Below are positions 57,155-64,000 of a DNA stretch of 64,000 bases, one piece after another. Source of the DNA: Streptomyces sp. NBC_01255 (GTDB lineage: Bacteria; Actinomycetota; Actinomycetes; Streptomycetales; Streptomycetaceae); NCBI RefSeq assembly GCF_036226445.1, contig NZ_CP108474.1, positions 1,922,001-1,986,000 of the forward strand, in the 5' to 3' direction. Positions within the stretch are counted from its first letter, which is position 1, and the number at the start of each line of letters is the position of its first letter. The position numbers and the translations under genes were made by a program. The notes under the pieces were generated by a model, which saw only the letters and a program-made list of their open reading frames with translations, did not search any database and was not told the origin of the DNA.

Positions 57155-58270
57155 ATGAGACTGACCGACATATCGCTGGACTGGCTGCTTCCGGGCGGCG
57201 TGATGGTGGCCGGGGTCCTGACGGCGGTGGCGGTGCTCGCGCGCGGGAAGCGCGCCGGTGACCAGGCCGCGGCCGAGGACTCCTGGGAACGCAACGAGGA
57301 GCGCCGCAGACGCAAGGAGGCGGTGTACGGAACGGCTTCCTACGTCCTGCTCTTCTGCTGCGCCGCGGTCGCGGCGGCGCTCTCCTTCCACGGACTCGTC
57401 GGCTTCGGCCGGCAGAACCTCAACCTCTCCGGAGGCTGGGAATACCTCGTCCCCTTCGGCCTCGACGGCGCCGCCATGTTCTGCTCGGTGCTCGCCGTCC
57501 GCGAGGCCAGCCACGGCGACGCGGCGCTCGGCTCGCGGCTCCTGGTCTGGCTGTTCGCCGGCGCGGCCGCCTGGTTCAACTGGGTGCACGCCCCGCGCGG
57601 CCTGGGCCATGACGGGGCACCGCAGTTCTTCGCGGGCATGTCCCTCTCGGCGGCGGTCCTCTTCGACCGGGCGCTGAAGCAGACCCGCCGGGCCGCGCTC
57701 CGCGAGCAGGGCCTGGTGCCCCGCCCGCTGCCGCAGATCCGGATCGTACGGTGGCTCCGCGCTCCCCGGGAGACCTTCGCGGCCTGGTCGCTGATGCTCC
57801 TGGAGAACGTAAGGACGCTGGACGAGGCGGTCGACGAGGTGCGCGAGGACCGGCGGGAGAAGGAGCAGAACCGGCTCCGCCGACGCGACCAGGTCAAGCT
57901 CGACCGGGCGCGGCTCAAGGCCATCAACCGCCAGCACCGCGCCTTCGGGCTCGGCCGCGGCGGCGGCACCGACCGTCAGGTCGAGATGGCGGCACTGGGC
58001 GCCGCGGGAGGCACCGGTACGGGCGCGGGCCCGGGTTCCGGATCGGGTACGGGCTCCGGCTCCGCGACGCCGGCCGTGCAGGCCGCCGTCGCGGAGCCCG
58101 CCATAGCGGATCCCGGACAACTGCCGCTTCGACCCCGGCCCTCCCTGCAAGCCGTGCGGGGCGCCGAGTCCCGCACGGTGGACCTCACCGCTGAGGACGA
58201 CACCCAGACGCTGCCCCGGCTCGACTCCCTGGAGCGCAAGCTCAAGGACCTGGAGCAGCAGTTCGGCTGA
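57155..58270 (+). CDS. DUF2637 membrane protein
   Basis: A 371-aa protein. One helix at about 12-30, a charged segment, then three helices over about 58-170 (YGTASYVLLFCCAAVAAALSFHGLVGF, LVPFGLDGAAMFCSVLAVREA, WLFAGAAAWFNWVHAP) make up the DUF2637 domain also found in SpdB-type plasmid-spread proteins. The cytoplasmic C-terminal half has a basic, charged coiled-coil-like stretch (VREDRREKEQNRLRRRDQVKLDRARL), a Gly/Thr/Ser-rich linker and a final coiled coil (LDSLERKLKDLEQQF). It is on the chromosome with no transfer genes nearby. The function is unknown. A perfect terminator follows. Confidence 0.85.
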   Translation: MRLTDISLDWLLPGGVMVAGVLTAVAVLARGKRAGDQAAAEDSWERNEERRRRKEAVYGTASYVLLFCCAAVAAALSFHGLVGFGRQNLNLSGGWEYLVPFGLDGAAMFCSVLAVREASHGDAALGSRLLVWLFAGAAAWFNWVHAPRGLGHDGAPQFFAGMSLSAAVLFDRALKQTRRAALREQGLVPRPLPQIRIVRWLRAPRETFAAWSLMLLENVRTLDEAVDEVREDRREKEQNRLRRRDQVKLDRARLKAINRQHRAFGLGRGGGTDRQVEMAALGAAGGTGTGAGPGSGSGTGSGSATPAVQAAVAEPAIADPGQLPLRPRPSLQAVRGAESRTVDLTAEDDTQTLPRLDSLERKLKDLEQQFG

Positions 58271-58289
58271 ACAGGGACCAACGGAAATC

Positions 58290-58320
58290 CGGCGGGGCCG
58301 CCTCTCAGGCGGCCCCGCCG
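58290..58320. terminator. bidirectional terminator between DUF2637 and ATPase genes
   Basis: Perfect 13-bp stem CGGCGGGGCCGCC (58290-58302) / GGCGGCCCCGCCG (58308-58320), 5-nt loop. It overlaps the last five codons and the stop of the minus-strand gene. Confidence 0.85.
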
Positions 58321-58748
58321 TTCAGTTCGAACCAGACCACCTTCCCCGCCCCGTGCTCCTCGACTCCCCAGGAGTCGGCCAGCGCCTGGACGAGGACGAG
58401 CCCCCGGCCGTGCGTGCGCGTACCGTCGTCGGCTGGCGGTACGCGCGGTGGTTCGAGCCCGGGGACGAAGTCGCGGACCTCGACCCTCAGCTGCTCGGGG
58501 ACGACCGTCGCGGTCACGACGGCCCCGTGCTCGGTGTGGACCAGGGCATTGGTCACCAGTTCGCTGGTGAGCAGTTCGGCCACGTCGGAGGCGCCCGGTC
58601 CGCCCCATTTCCGCAGCAGTTCTCGCAAGGCATGTCGCACCTCCGGCACCGCGGTGAGATCCGCGCATCCCACCTTCCTGAGCAGTTGAGTCGGCTGTCG
58701 CGCCTCCCCGGCCATAACCCCCACCCACACGTCGTCGAACAGGCTCAC
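58305..58748 (-). CDS. ATP-binding protein of the RsbW/SpoIIAB-like (HATPase_c_2) type
   Basis: A 147-aa GHKL-fold protein resembling anti-sigma factor kinases that are numerous in Streptomyces. The N box is LLTSELVTNALVHT (about 58-71), the G1-like box VRDF with its Asp at about 92 and the G2-like GRGLVLVQALADSWG at about 113-127. The start is uncertain: a GTG at 58748 gives 147 aa, and an ATG eleven codons in is preceded by GGTGGGGG. No anti-anti-sigma or PP2C gene is adjacent, although a PP2C-like gene lies 2 kb upstream on the same strand. Its partner sigma factor is unknown. Confidence 0.87.
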   Translation of the reverse strand: MSLFDDVWVGVMAGEARQPTQLLRKVGCADLTAVPEVRHALRELLRKWGGPGASDVAELLTSELVTNALVHTEHGAVVTATVVPEQLRVEVRDFVPGLEPPRVPPADDGTRTHGRGLVLVQALADSWGVEEHGAGKVVWFELNGGAA

Positions 58749-58848
58749 GGGGATGCATGCCCCACGGGGGCGCCCGCATTCCCTCGGAGCCGGGCGACTC
58801 GGAGCGAGGTCGGAGCCGGGGATCGGAGCCGTGGGCCAGAGCCGGAGG

Positions 58849-60591
58849 TCAGAGCCGGGGGACGTTGCGCAGGTTGGAGCGGGCCATCTGGAGCATGCGG
58901 CCCACTCCGCCGTCGAGGACGATCTTGCTGGCGGAGAGGGCGAAGCCGGTGACCATGTCGCTGCTGATCCTGGGCGGGATGGAGAGGGCGTTGGGGTCGG
59001 TGACGACGTCCACGAGGGCCGGACCCTTGTGCTTGAAGGCGTCCTTGAGGGCGCTCGCGAGCTGCTTGGGCTTCTCGACGCGGACGCCGTAGGCCCCGGC
59101 GGCGCGCGCGATGGCCGCGAAGTCGGGGTTCTTGTTCGTCGTCCCGTACGAGGGCAGACCGGCGACCAGCATCTCCAACTCGACCATCCCCAGCGAGGAG
59201 TTGTTGAAGACCACGACCTTCACCGGGAGGTCGTACTGGACCAGGGTGAGGAAGTCGCCCATGAGCATGGAGAATCCGCCGTCGCCGGAGAGCGACACCA
59301 CCTGCCGGTTGCGGTCGGTGAACTGTGCGCCGATGGCCTGCGGCAGTGCGTTCGCCATCGAGCCGTGGCTGAACGAGCCGATGATCCTGCGCCGTCCGTT
59401 CGGCGAGAGGTAACGGGCCGCCCAGACGTTGCACATGCCGGTGTCGACGGTGAACACGGCGTCCCCGTCGGCCAGTTCGTCGATGACGGAGGCGACGTAC
59501 TCGGGGTGGATCGGGACGTGCTTCTCGACCTTGCGGGTGTACGCCTTCACGACGCCTTCGAGCGCGTCGGCGTGCTTCTTGAGCATCTTGTCGAGGAAGC
59601 GGCGGTCGGTCTTGGCCCGGACGCGCGGGACGACGCAGCGCAGGGTCTCGCGGACGTCGCCCCAGACGGCGAGGTCGAGCCGGGAGCGCCGGCCGAGGTG
59701 CTCGGGCCGGACGTCCACCTGGACGATCTTCACGTCGTCGGGCAGGAAGGCGTTGTACGGGAAGTCCGTGCCGAGCAGGATCAGCAGGTCGCACTCGTGG
59801 GTGGCCTCGTAGGCGGCGCCGTAGCCGAGCAGACCGCTCATACCGACGTCGTACGGATTGTCGTACTGGATCCACTCCTTGCCGCGCAGGGCGTGGCCGA
59901 CCGGTGCCTTGATGCGCTCGGCGAACTGCATCACCTCGGCGTGCGCGCCCGCCGTGCCGCTGCCGCAGAAGAGCGTCACCCGGTCGGCCGCGTCGATCAT
60001 CCGGACGAGCGCGTCGATCTCGTCGTCACCCGGCCGGACGGTGGGGCGGGAGGTGACGAGCGCGGTCTCCGCCGCCTTGTCGGGGGCGGGCAGGGAGGCG
60101 ATGTCGCCGGGCAGCGAGACCACGCTGACGCCGCTGCGGCCGACTGCGTGCTGGATCGCAGTCTGGAGCAGCCGGGGCATCTGCTTCGGGTTGGAGATGA
60201 GTTCGCTGTAGTGGCTGCACTCGCGGAAGAGCTGGTCGGGGTGGGTCTCCTGGAAGTAGCCGAGGCCGATCTCGCTGGACGGGATGTGCGAGGCGAGGGC
60301 CAGGACCGGGGCCATGGAACGGTGGGCGTCGTACAGGCCGTTGATGAGGTGCAGATTGCCGGGGCCGCAGGAGCCCGCGCAGGCGGCGAGGCTGCCGGTG
60401 ATCTGGGCCTCGGCACCGGCGGCGAAGGCGGCCGTCTCCTCGTGCCGCACCTGGATCCAGTCGAGCGCGGGGGTGCGGCGGATGGCGTCGACGACCGGGT
60501 TCAGGCTGTCCCCGACGACGCCGTACAGACGCTTCACGCCCGCGCGCACGAGGATGTCGACGAACTGTTCTGCGACGTTCTGTTTGGCCAT
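58849..60591 (-). CDS. poxB: thiamine-dependent pyruvate oxidase/dehydrogenase
   Basis: ThDP and FAD enzyme of the PoxB type, 580 aa, decarboxylating pyruvate to acetate with electrons passed to the quinone pool. The N-terminal Pyr domain has VVGDSLNPVVDAIRR and the catalytic Glu in RHEETAAFAAG (E51/E52). The central FAD domain is at about 190-330. The PP domain has SGDGGFSMLMGDFLTLVQYDLPVKVVVFNNSS with the GDG-NN ThDP/Mg motif (about 440-470). A C-terminal helix-forming segment could give membrane binding as in E. coli PoxB. It starts 27 bp after the PP2C-like gene on the same strand. Acetolactate synthase is the alternative but less likely. Confidence 0.9.
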   Translation of the reverse strand: MAKQNVAEQFVDILVRAGVKRLYGVVGDSLNPVVDAIRRTPALDWIQVRHEETAAFAAGAEAQITGSLAACAGSCGPGNLHLINGLYDAHRSMAPVLALASHIPSSEIGLGYFQETHPDQLFRECSHYSELISNPKQMPRLLQTAIQHAVGRSGVSVVSLPGDIASLPAPDKAAETALVTSRPTVRPGDDEIDALVRMIDAADRVTLFCGSGTAGAHAEVMQFAERIKAPVGHALRGKEWIQYDNPYDVGMSGLLGYGAAYEATHECDLLILLGTDFPYNAFLPDDVKIVQVDVRPEHLGRRSRLDLAVWGDVRETLRCVVPRVRAKTDRRFLDKMLKKHADALEGVVKAYTRKVEKHVPIHPEYVASVIDELADGDAVFTVDTGMCNVWAARYLSPNGRRRIIGSFSHGSMANALPQAIGAQFTDRNRQVVSLSGDGGFSMLMGDFLTLVQYDLPVKVVVFNNSSLGMVELEMLVAGLPSYGTTNKNPDFAAIARAAGAYGVRVEKPKQLASALKDAFKHKGPALVDVVTDPNALSIPPRISSDMVTGFALSASKIVLDGGVGRMLQMARSNLRNVPRL

Positions 60592-60618
60592 GGCTCCATC
60601 AACACATGACCCGGCGCG

Positions 60619-62058
60619 TTACGCCTCCCAGACGGCCACCCCCGTACGGTCGTCGGCGTAACCCGTCACCCTCAGCTGGGTGTCGGCGAGGAAGGCGGCG
60701 AGACCGGGCGGTTCCTGGCCGCCCCAGCGGGTGGCGAGCTCGCGGGCGAGGGCGGGTTCGCCGCGCATCGGTTCGGCGAACCCGGGCGAGGCGAGGAGCA
60801 GGGTGTCCCCGGGGCGGGCGACGGAGGCCCGGAAGCGGAACGGTTCGGCGGGCGGCGGCACTGGCTCCTCGATGAACGGACCCGGTGCGGTCGTGACGCC
60901 GAGGTTCATGGTGAGCCGGTCGCCCTCCTCGGGCCCGGCCTCGGCCTCGGTGTCGGCCCCGGTGTCGGCCTCCGTCTCGGCCTCGGAGCGGCCCTCGGGT
61001 GAGGGCGGCGAGCCGAAGCCGACGACGGGGGCGCCGGTGACGGCGGCCGGTTCGGGCAGGAGCGGTTCGATGTCCTGCCAGGAGCCGTCGCGGAGCCGGA
61101 ACAGGCCGCCGCCGCCGATCCCGAAGAAGACCCGTGTACGGCAGTCGGGGTCGGCGGGGACGAGGAGGCAGCGGAGGGTCGCGGTGTACTCGTCGGAGGC
61201 GAGGCCCCGGTCGGCGGCGCGGGCGCGCAGCTTGCCGTACGTACGGTCGGTGAGCCGGTGCAGTCCGGACTTGAGGTCGCCGCGGCGGCCGGTCCTGATG
61301 TCCTCCGAGAGCCGGGCGTGGCTGCGGCCGACGGCCTCCGCGATCCACTGGCAGGCGTCGGCGGCGGCGAGGTGGGCGTCCTCGGCGGCGCGGGAGCCGG
61401 CGGCCACGGCGACGAGGACGAGCGCGGCCTCGTCGTGGCCGAAGCGGGCGGTGAGCAGGGCGTCGCGGCGGGGTTCGCCGCGGTAGCGGGCGGAGTCGCC
61501 TCGTACGGATGCGGCCCGCAGGGTGCAGGTGCCGTAGCGGGCGCCGTCGAGGACGGTGTCGGCGACCAGTTCGGCGAGCTCGCCGGGGCGGGCGATGGGC
61601 AGGGCGGTGGGTTCGGACTCGTAGGTCGGCGGTCTGCTGCCGATGAACCCGGCGGCCCTGGGGCGGGGCACGGGCACCTGGACGGTGAGGTCGGCGCCCG
61701 CGCCGATGTCCGGGTCTCCGTCGGCCGGAGGCACCGGCACCCGGACGGTGGGTGTCTCGACCGGCGGGGCGACCGGGGGCGGCGGCGGGGGCGGCGGTGC
61801 CGGGAAGGAGCGCGGTCCCGCTTCGGGTGCTTCCCAGGGCGCCCGGTCGGACAGGACGGGCGGCGGCGCCGTCCGGGGGTCCTCCGGCTTCAGGTCCGGC
61901 TCCAGGTCCGGGTCCGGGTCCGGGCCCGGCGGGCCCGTGGCGGCGCGGGGCGCCGTGGCGAAGTGGTCGTCGAGTGTGTCACCCGAGACCGCCGGGGCCG
62001 TGTCCGGCGCCGACTCGTCGTAGAGCTTGTCCCACCAGTTGTCCCCCTGCTGAGTCAT
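60619..62058 (-). CDS. PP2C-like protein with Pro-rich N-terminus
   Basis: A 479-aa protein. The first 160 residues are acidic and Pro-rich (PAPPPPPPPPVAPP, DPDPDLEPDLKPEDP) and probably disordered. Residues about 180-475 resemble the PP2C_2 fold: YGTCTLRAASVRGDSARYRGEPRRDALLTARFG, ALVLVAVAAGSRAAEDAHLAAADAC and RPGDTLLLASPGFAEPM. Several metal-binding Asp positions of active PP2C are not obvious (SVRGDSAR is close to the first), so it may be a pseudophosphatase or an atypical Ser/Thr phosphatase. The ATG at 62058 begins MTQQGDNWWDKLYDE, a WWDKLYDE-type motif seen in such Streptomyces proteins. It is probably co-transcribed with poxB. Confidence 0.78.
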   Translation of the reverse strand: MTQQGDNWWDKLYDESAPDTAPAVSGDTLDDHFATAPRAATGPPGPDPDPDLEPDLKPEDPRTAPPPVLSDRAPWEAPEAGPRSFPAPPPPPPPPVAPPVETPTVRVPVPPADGDPDIGAGADLTVQVPVPRPRAAGFIGSRPPTYESEPTALPIARPGELAELVADTVLDGARYGTCTLRAASVRGDSARYRGEPRRDALLTARFGHDEAALVLVAVAAGSRAAEDAHLAAADACQWIAEAVGRSHARLSEDIRTGRRGDLKSGLHRLTDRTYGKLRARAADRGLASDEYTATLRCLLVPADPDCRTRVFFGIGGGGLFRLRDGSWQDIEPLLPEPAAVTGAPVVGFGSPPSPEGRSEAETEADTGADTEAEAGPEEGDRLTMNLGVTTAPGPFIEEPVPPPAEPFRFRASVARPGDTLLLASPGFAEPMRGEPALARELATRWGGQEPPGLAAFLADTQLRVTGYADDRTGVAVWEA

Positions 62059-62125
62059 GCCCTTATTGTCCACCGCGCACGGCGCCCGAAAACGGACATC
62101 AGGAAAACCGTTGCTGCGAATGAGT

Positions 62126-62173
62126 GATCCGCCGGGCGGCCCCACCCCCCACGGGAAGGACGCCCGGCGGATC
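62126..62173 (-). terminator. terminator of the secreted peptidase-like gene
   Basis: Perfect 13-bp repeat GATCCGCCGGGCG (62126-62138) / CGCCCGGCGGATC (62161-62173) with a 22-nt loop, 7 bp beyond the stop codon of the minus-strand gene. Confidence 0.75.
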
Positions 62174-62180
62174 GTCGTGA

Positions 62181-64000
62181 TCAGCGCACGTCGTAAGCGC
62201 GGACCACGGTCTGGGTGACGGAGTTGCCGTTGGCGTCCGTCAGTTCGGTCTTCAGGGTGACGGGCTTGCCGGTCGCGCCCGTGTGGTTCACGGTCGCGGT
62301 CCAGTCGCCGCCCTGCTGAGAGACCCGCGCTTCGGTCCAGGTCGTTCCCCCGTCATAGGAGTACGAGAGCTTGGCCGAGGTGAGCGCTGCGGGGGTGTAG
62401 CCCGCGTGACCCGTCGCGGTGAGGCCGATCTGCTGGCCGTCGGTCGCGGCGAGGGTCTTGAGTCCGTCCTCCGGAAGGTCGTACCGGGGGAAGAGAATCG
62501 GGATGCCCTGAGAATAGACGCTCTCGTCAAGCTTGGAGGTGAATTTCCACACCGAGTTGACGGAGGTGGAACGGGCCCACACCTTGCTGCCGATCTTCAT
62601 GACGTTCTGTTCGAGCGTGTACGTCCCCGCGTCGGCGGGCACCTCGAAGGCTCCGAACGGCCAGCTGCTCTCGCCGAGGACCTCACCGTCACGGCTGAGG
62701 CGGACGCCGCCTATGTCACCGAAGGAACCGGCCTCGCCGTGGTGGGTGTTGTCGCCCCAGATGGCGGCGGAGAAGCCGATGTAGTTGCCCTGGCGCTCGG
62801 CGACGAGGACCGGCCTGCCGGTGGTGTCGCGCGGGGCGGTGGGGGCGACGACGCCGTCGTACCAGCTCTCGGTGCGCCGCTCGCCGGCCTTGTAGGTGTG
62901 CTGGGCGCCCAGCATGTACTCGCCGAAGGGGAAGCTGGAAGACAGCATCCGGTCCCAGCTGGTGTCCCCGGCGGTGAAGTACTCGGTGCGGGTGCCCGGC
63001 GCGGGGATCGGCGCGAGGTCGCTGAAGGAGATCGCCATGCCGTTGGGCCGGTTGGCGCCACTGAAGTCGAGGAAGTCGTTGGCGATGCCCATGGCGCGGT
63101 AGGTGGACTCGGTGCGGCCGAGCTGTCCGTCGCGGACGCGGTAGTTCTTGTCGCCGCGGATCGAGCCCTTCTCGGGGAAGGCGAGGTTGTAGAGGTAGGG
63201 GCTCTTCGCCGTGGCCTTCCAGGAGAGTGCGACCTCACCCGCGGCGAGCTTGGCGAGCAGCGCCGCGCCCTCGGTGGAGTCGACGGCGAGGACCGGGAAC
63301 CCGGCACCGGCGAATCCGCCCGTCGGGTACCAGCGGCCGGGGCCAGTGCGGTACCCGAGGACGGCCACCGCTCCGGCGGCCTTGGCGTTGCGGGCGACCG
63401 TCGACGCCGCGTTGGAGGTGTCGGGGAAGCGGACCAGGGCGATGCGGCCCTGGACACCGGCGGCCTTCAGCTCGTCCGGGGTGCCGGTTCCGGCGTCCAC
63501 GAGACCGGCGGAACCGGTGCCGTCGAGGTTGTCGGAGCCGGTGGAGGCGGTGACCGGGTGCAGGGTCAGGCCGTCGGTGGTCCGGAGCGAGGAGATCAGC
63601 GGGGCGGCGGTGCGCCAGTAGCTGCCGAACTCGAAGTCGCCCTCGTCGGCGGAGCCTTCGACCGAGGCGTAGTAGCCACGGATGGTGCGCGGTCCGGCGG
63701 CGGTGCCGGAGTGCATCCACATGTCGTCCCAGGAGCGGGCGAACGCGAGGGTGGTGCCCCGGCGCTCGGAGGCCTGGTCGGTCTGCACCGACAGCTTGTG
63801 GGCCTTGCGGGCGTCGAGGACGACGGTGGTGTCCTTCTTCAGCTCCAGCTGCGGGCGGCCGAGGTAGCTGAGCGAGTCGTTCAGCGTGGCGCCCTCTCCG
63901 GCGTCGGGGGTGGTGACGAAGGAGGAGAGGAAGTAGCTGCCGGGGCGCAGGCGGTAGACCTGGTCGGCGGCGCCTTCGTTGAAGCGGCGCTCGCCGCTGG
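62181..64000 (-). CDS. C-terminal part of a large secreted protein, probable S8 peptidase
   Basis: The reading frame is open to the right edge of the window, so this is the C-terminal 605 or so residues of a longer protein. A protease-associated (PA) domain is recognisable (DAGTGTPDELKAAGVQGRIALVRF, then AKAAGAVAVLGY and AGAGFPVLAVDSTEGAALLAKL). Beta-rich domains follow, ending with an immunoglobulin-like segment (AALTSAKLSYSYDGGTTWTEARV, LKTELTDANGNSVTQTVVRAYDVR). This tail organisation matches the giant subtilisin-like S8 peptidases of Streptomyces. The catalytic domain lies outside the window, so the family call is inference. The terminator at 62126-62173 follows. Confidence 0.7.
   Translation of the reverse strand, partial: SGERRFNEGAADQVYRLRPGSYFLSSFVTTPDAGEGATLNDSLSYLGRPQLELKKDTTVVLDARKAHKLSVQTDQASERRGTTLAFARSWDDMWMHSGTAAGPRTIRGYYASVEGSADEGDFEFGSYWRTAAPLISSLRTTDGLTLHPVTASTGSDNLDGTGSAGLVDAGTGTPDELKAAGVQGRIALVRFPDTSNAASTVARNAKAAGAVAVLGYRTGPGRWYPTGGFAGAGFPVLAVDSTEGAALLAKLAAGEVALSWKATAKSPYLYNLAFPEKGSIRGDKNYRVRDGQLGRTESTYRAMGIANDFLDFSGANRPNGMAISFSDLAPIPAPGTRTEYFTAGDTSWDRMLSSSFPFGEYMLGAQHTYKAGERRTESWYDGVVAPTAPRDTTGRPVLVAERQGNYIGFSAAIWGDNTHHGEAGSFGDIGGVRLSRDGEVLGESSWPFGAFEVPADAGTYTLEQNVMKIGSKVWARSTSVNSVWKFTSKLDESVYSQGIPILFPRYDLPEDGLKTLAATDGQQIGLTATGHAGYTPAALTSAKLSYSYDGGTTWTEARVSQQGGDWTATVNHTGATGKPVTLKTELTDANGNSVTQTVVRAYDVR

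Noticed and set aside
57155..58270. DUF2637/SpdB-like gene as sign of an integrated plasmid
   Set aside because: No integrase, replication or tra genes, and no attachment-site repeats or composition change around it; DUF2637 proteins are also common on Streptomyces chromosomes.

Overview
The window is a high-GC (about 70% or more) actinobacterial chromosome segment, almost certainly from a Streptomyces or close relative. The evidence is the GC3-rich codon use, frequent GTG/TTG starts, ATGA/GTGA gene overlaps, an AfsA/ScbR-type gamma-butyrolactone locus, an HbpS-like secreted heme protein, a DUF2637 membrane protein, a PASTA-less Ser/Thr kinase and DtxR-type iron boxes. I see no rRNA, tRNA, CRISPR array, insertion sequence or prophage. 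Calls rest on reading the sequence and recalling families; no database search was run.

Layout. 0-5 kb: an ECF sigma factor, a TerB-like protein, a BlaI/M56 sensor-repressor pair, a glutaminase and an unknown protein. 5-9.4 kb: two efflux modules. One is a DHA2-type MFS pump with a divergent TetR and three operator-like repeats. The other is an MFS pump with a His-rich tail and a KmtR-like ArsR repressor. 9.4-12.6 kb: a three-gene ABC importer (ATPase, permease, binding lipoprotein) behind a clear cobalamin riboswitch, so best read as btuFCD vitamin B12 uptake. 12.7-16.6 kb: a cold-shock protein, an APC permease, a Tat-exported DJ-1/PfpI protein and a TetR. 16.7-22.1 kb: an overlapping catabolic operon (MFS importer, M20 hydrolase, YtcJ-type amidohydrolase) with a divergent double-AsnC regulator.

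22.1-26.7 kb is a compact butyrolactone-type signalling locus: a pseudo-receptor-like TetR, an SDR ketoreductase, an NAD-dependent epimerase-type reductase, an AfsA synthase and a ScbR-type receptor. Four ARE-like palindromes share one geometry. 26.7-31.9 kb is a fatty-acid oxidation block: acyl-CoA dehydrogenase, etfB, etfA, a Zn-ribbon/OB protein, a TetR and a 3-hydroxyacyl-CoA dehydrogenase-like SDR. Copies of a GGCACT-N-AGTGCC operator tie it together.

32-34.3 kb holds a cyanate module (cynS, beta-carbonic anhydrase, divergent CynR-like LysR). 34.4-38.0 kb has an HbpS-like protein, a second acyl-CoA dehydrogenase with its own TetR, and a secreted TNT-domain toxin overlapping a small putative immunity gene. 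38.1-41 kb: a ROK repressor and a Ser/Thr kinase. 41.2-50.1 kb is a purine catabolism block: xdhC, an NCS2 purine permease, three xanthine dehydrogenase subunits and a divergent PucR. 50.3-64 kb is mixed: a TPR protein, a signal-less periplasmic-binding-fold protein, unknown proteins, a GntR, an iron-regulated FhuF-like reductase, a DUF2637 protein, an anti-sigma-type ATPase, a pyruvate oxidase with an upstream PP2C-like protein, and the C-terminal part of a large secreted protein (probable S8 peptidase) that runs off the window.
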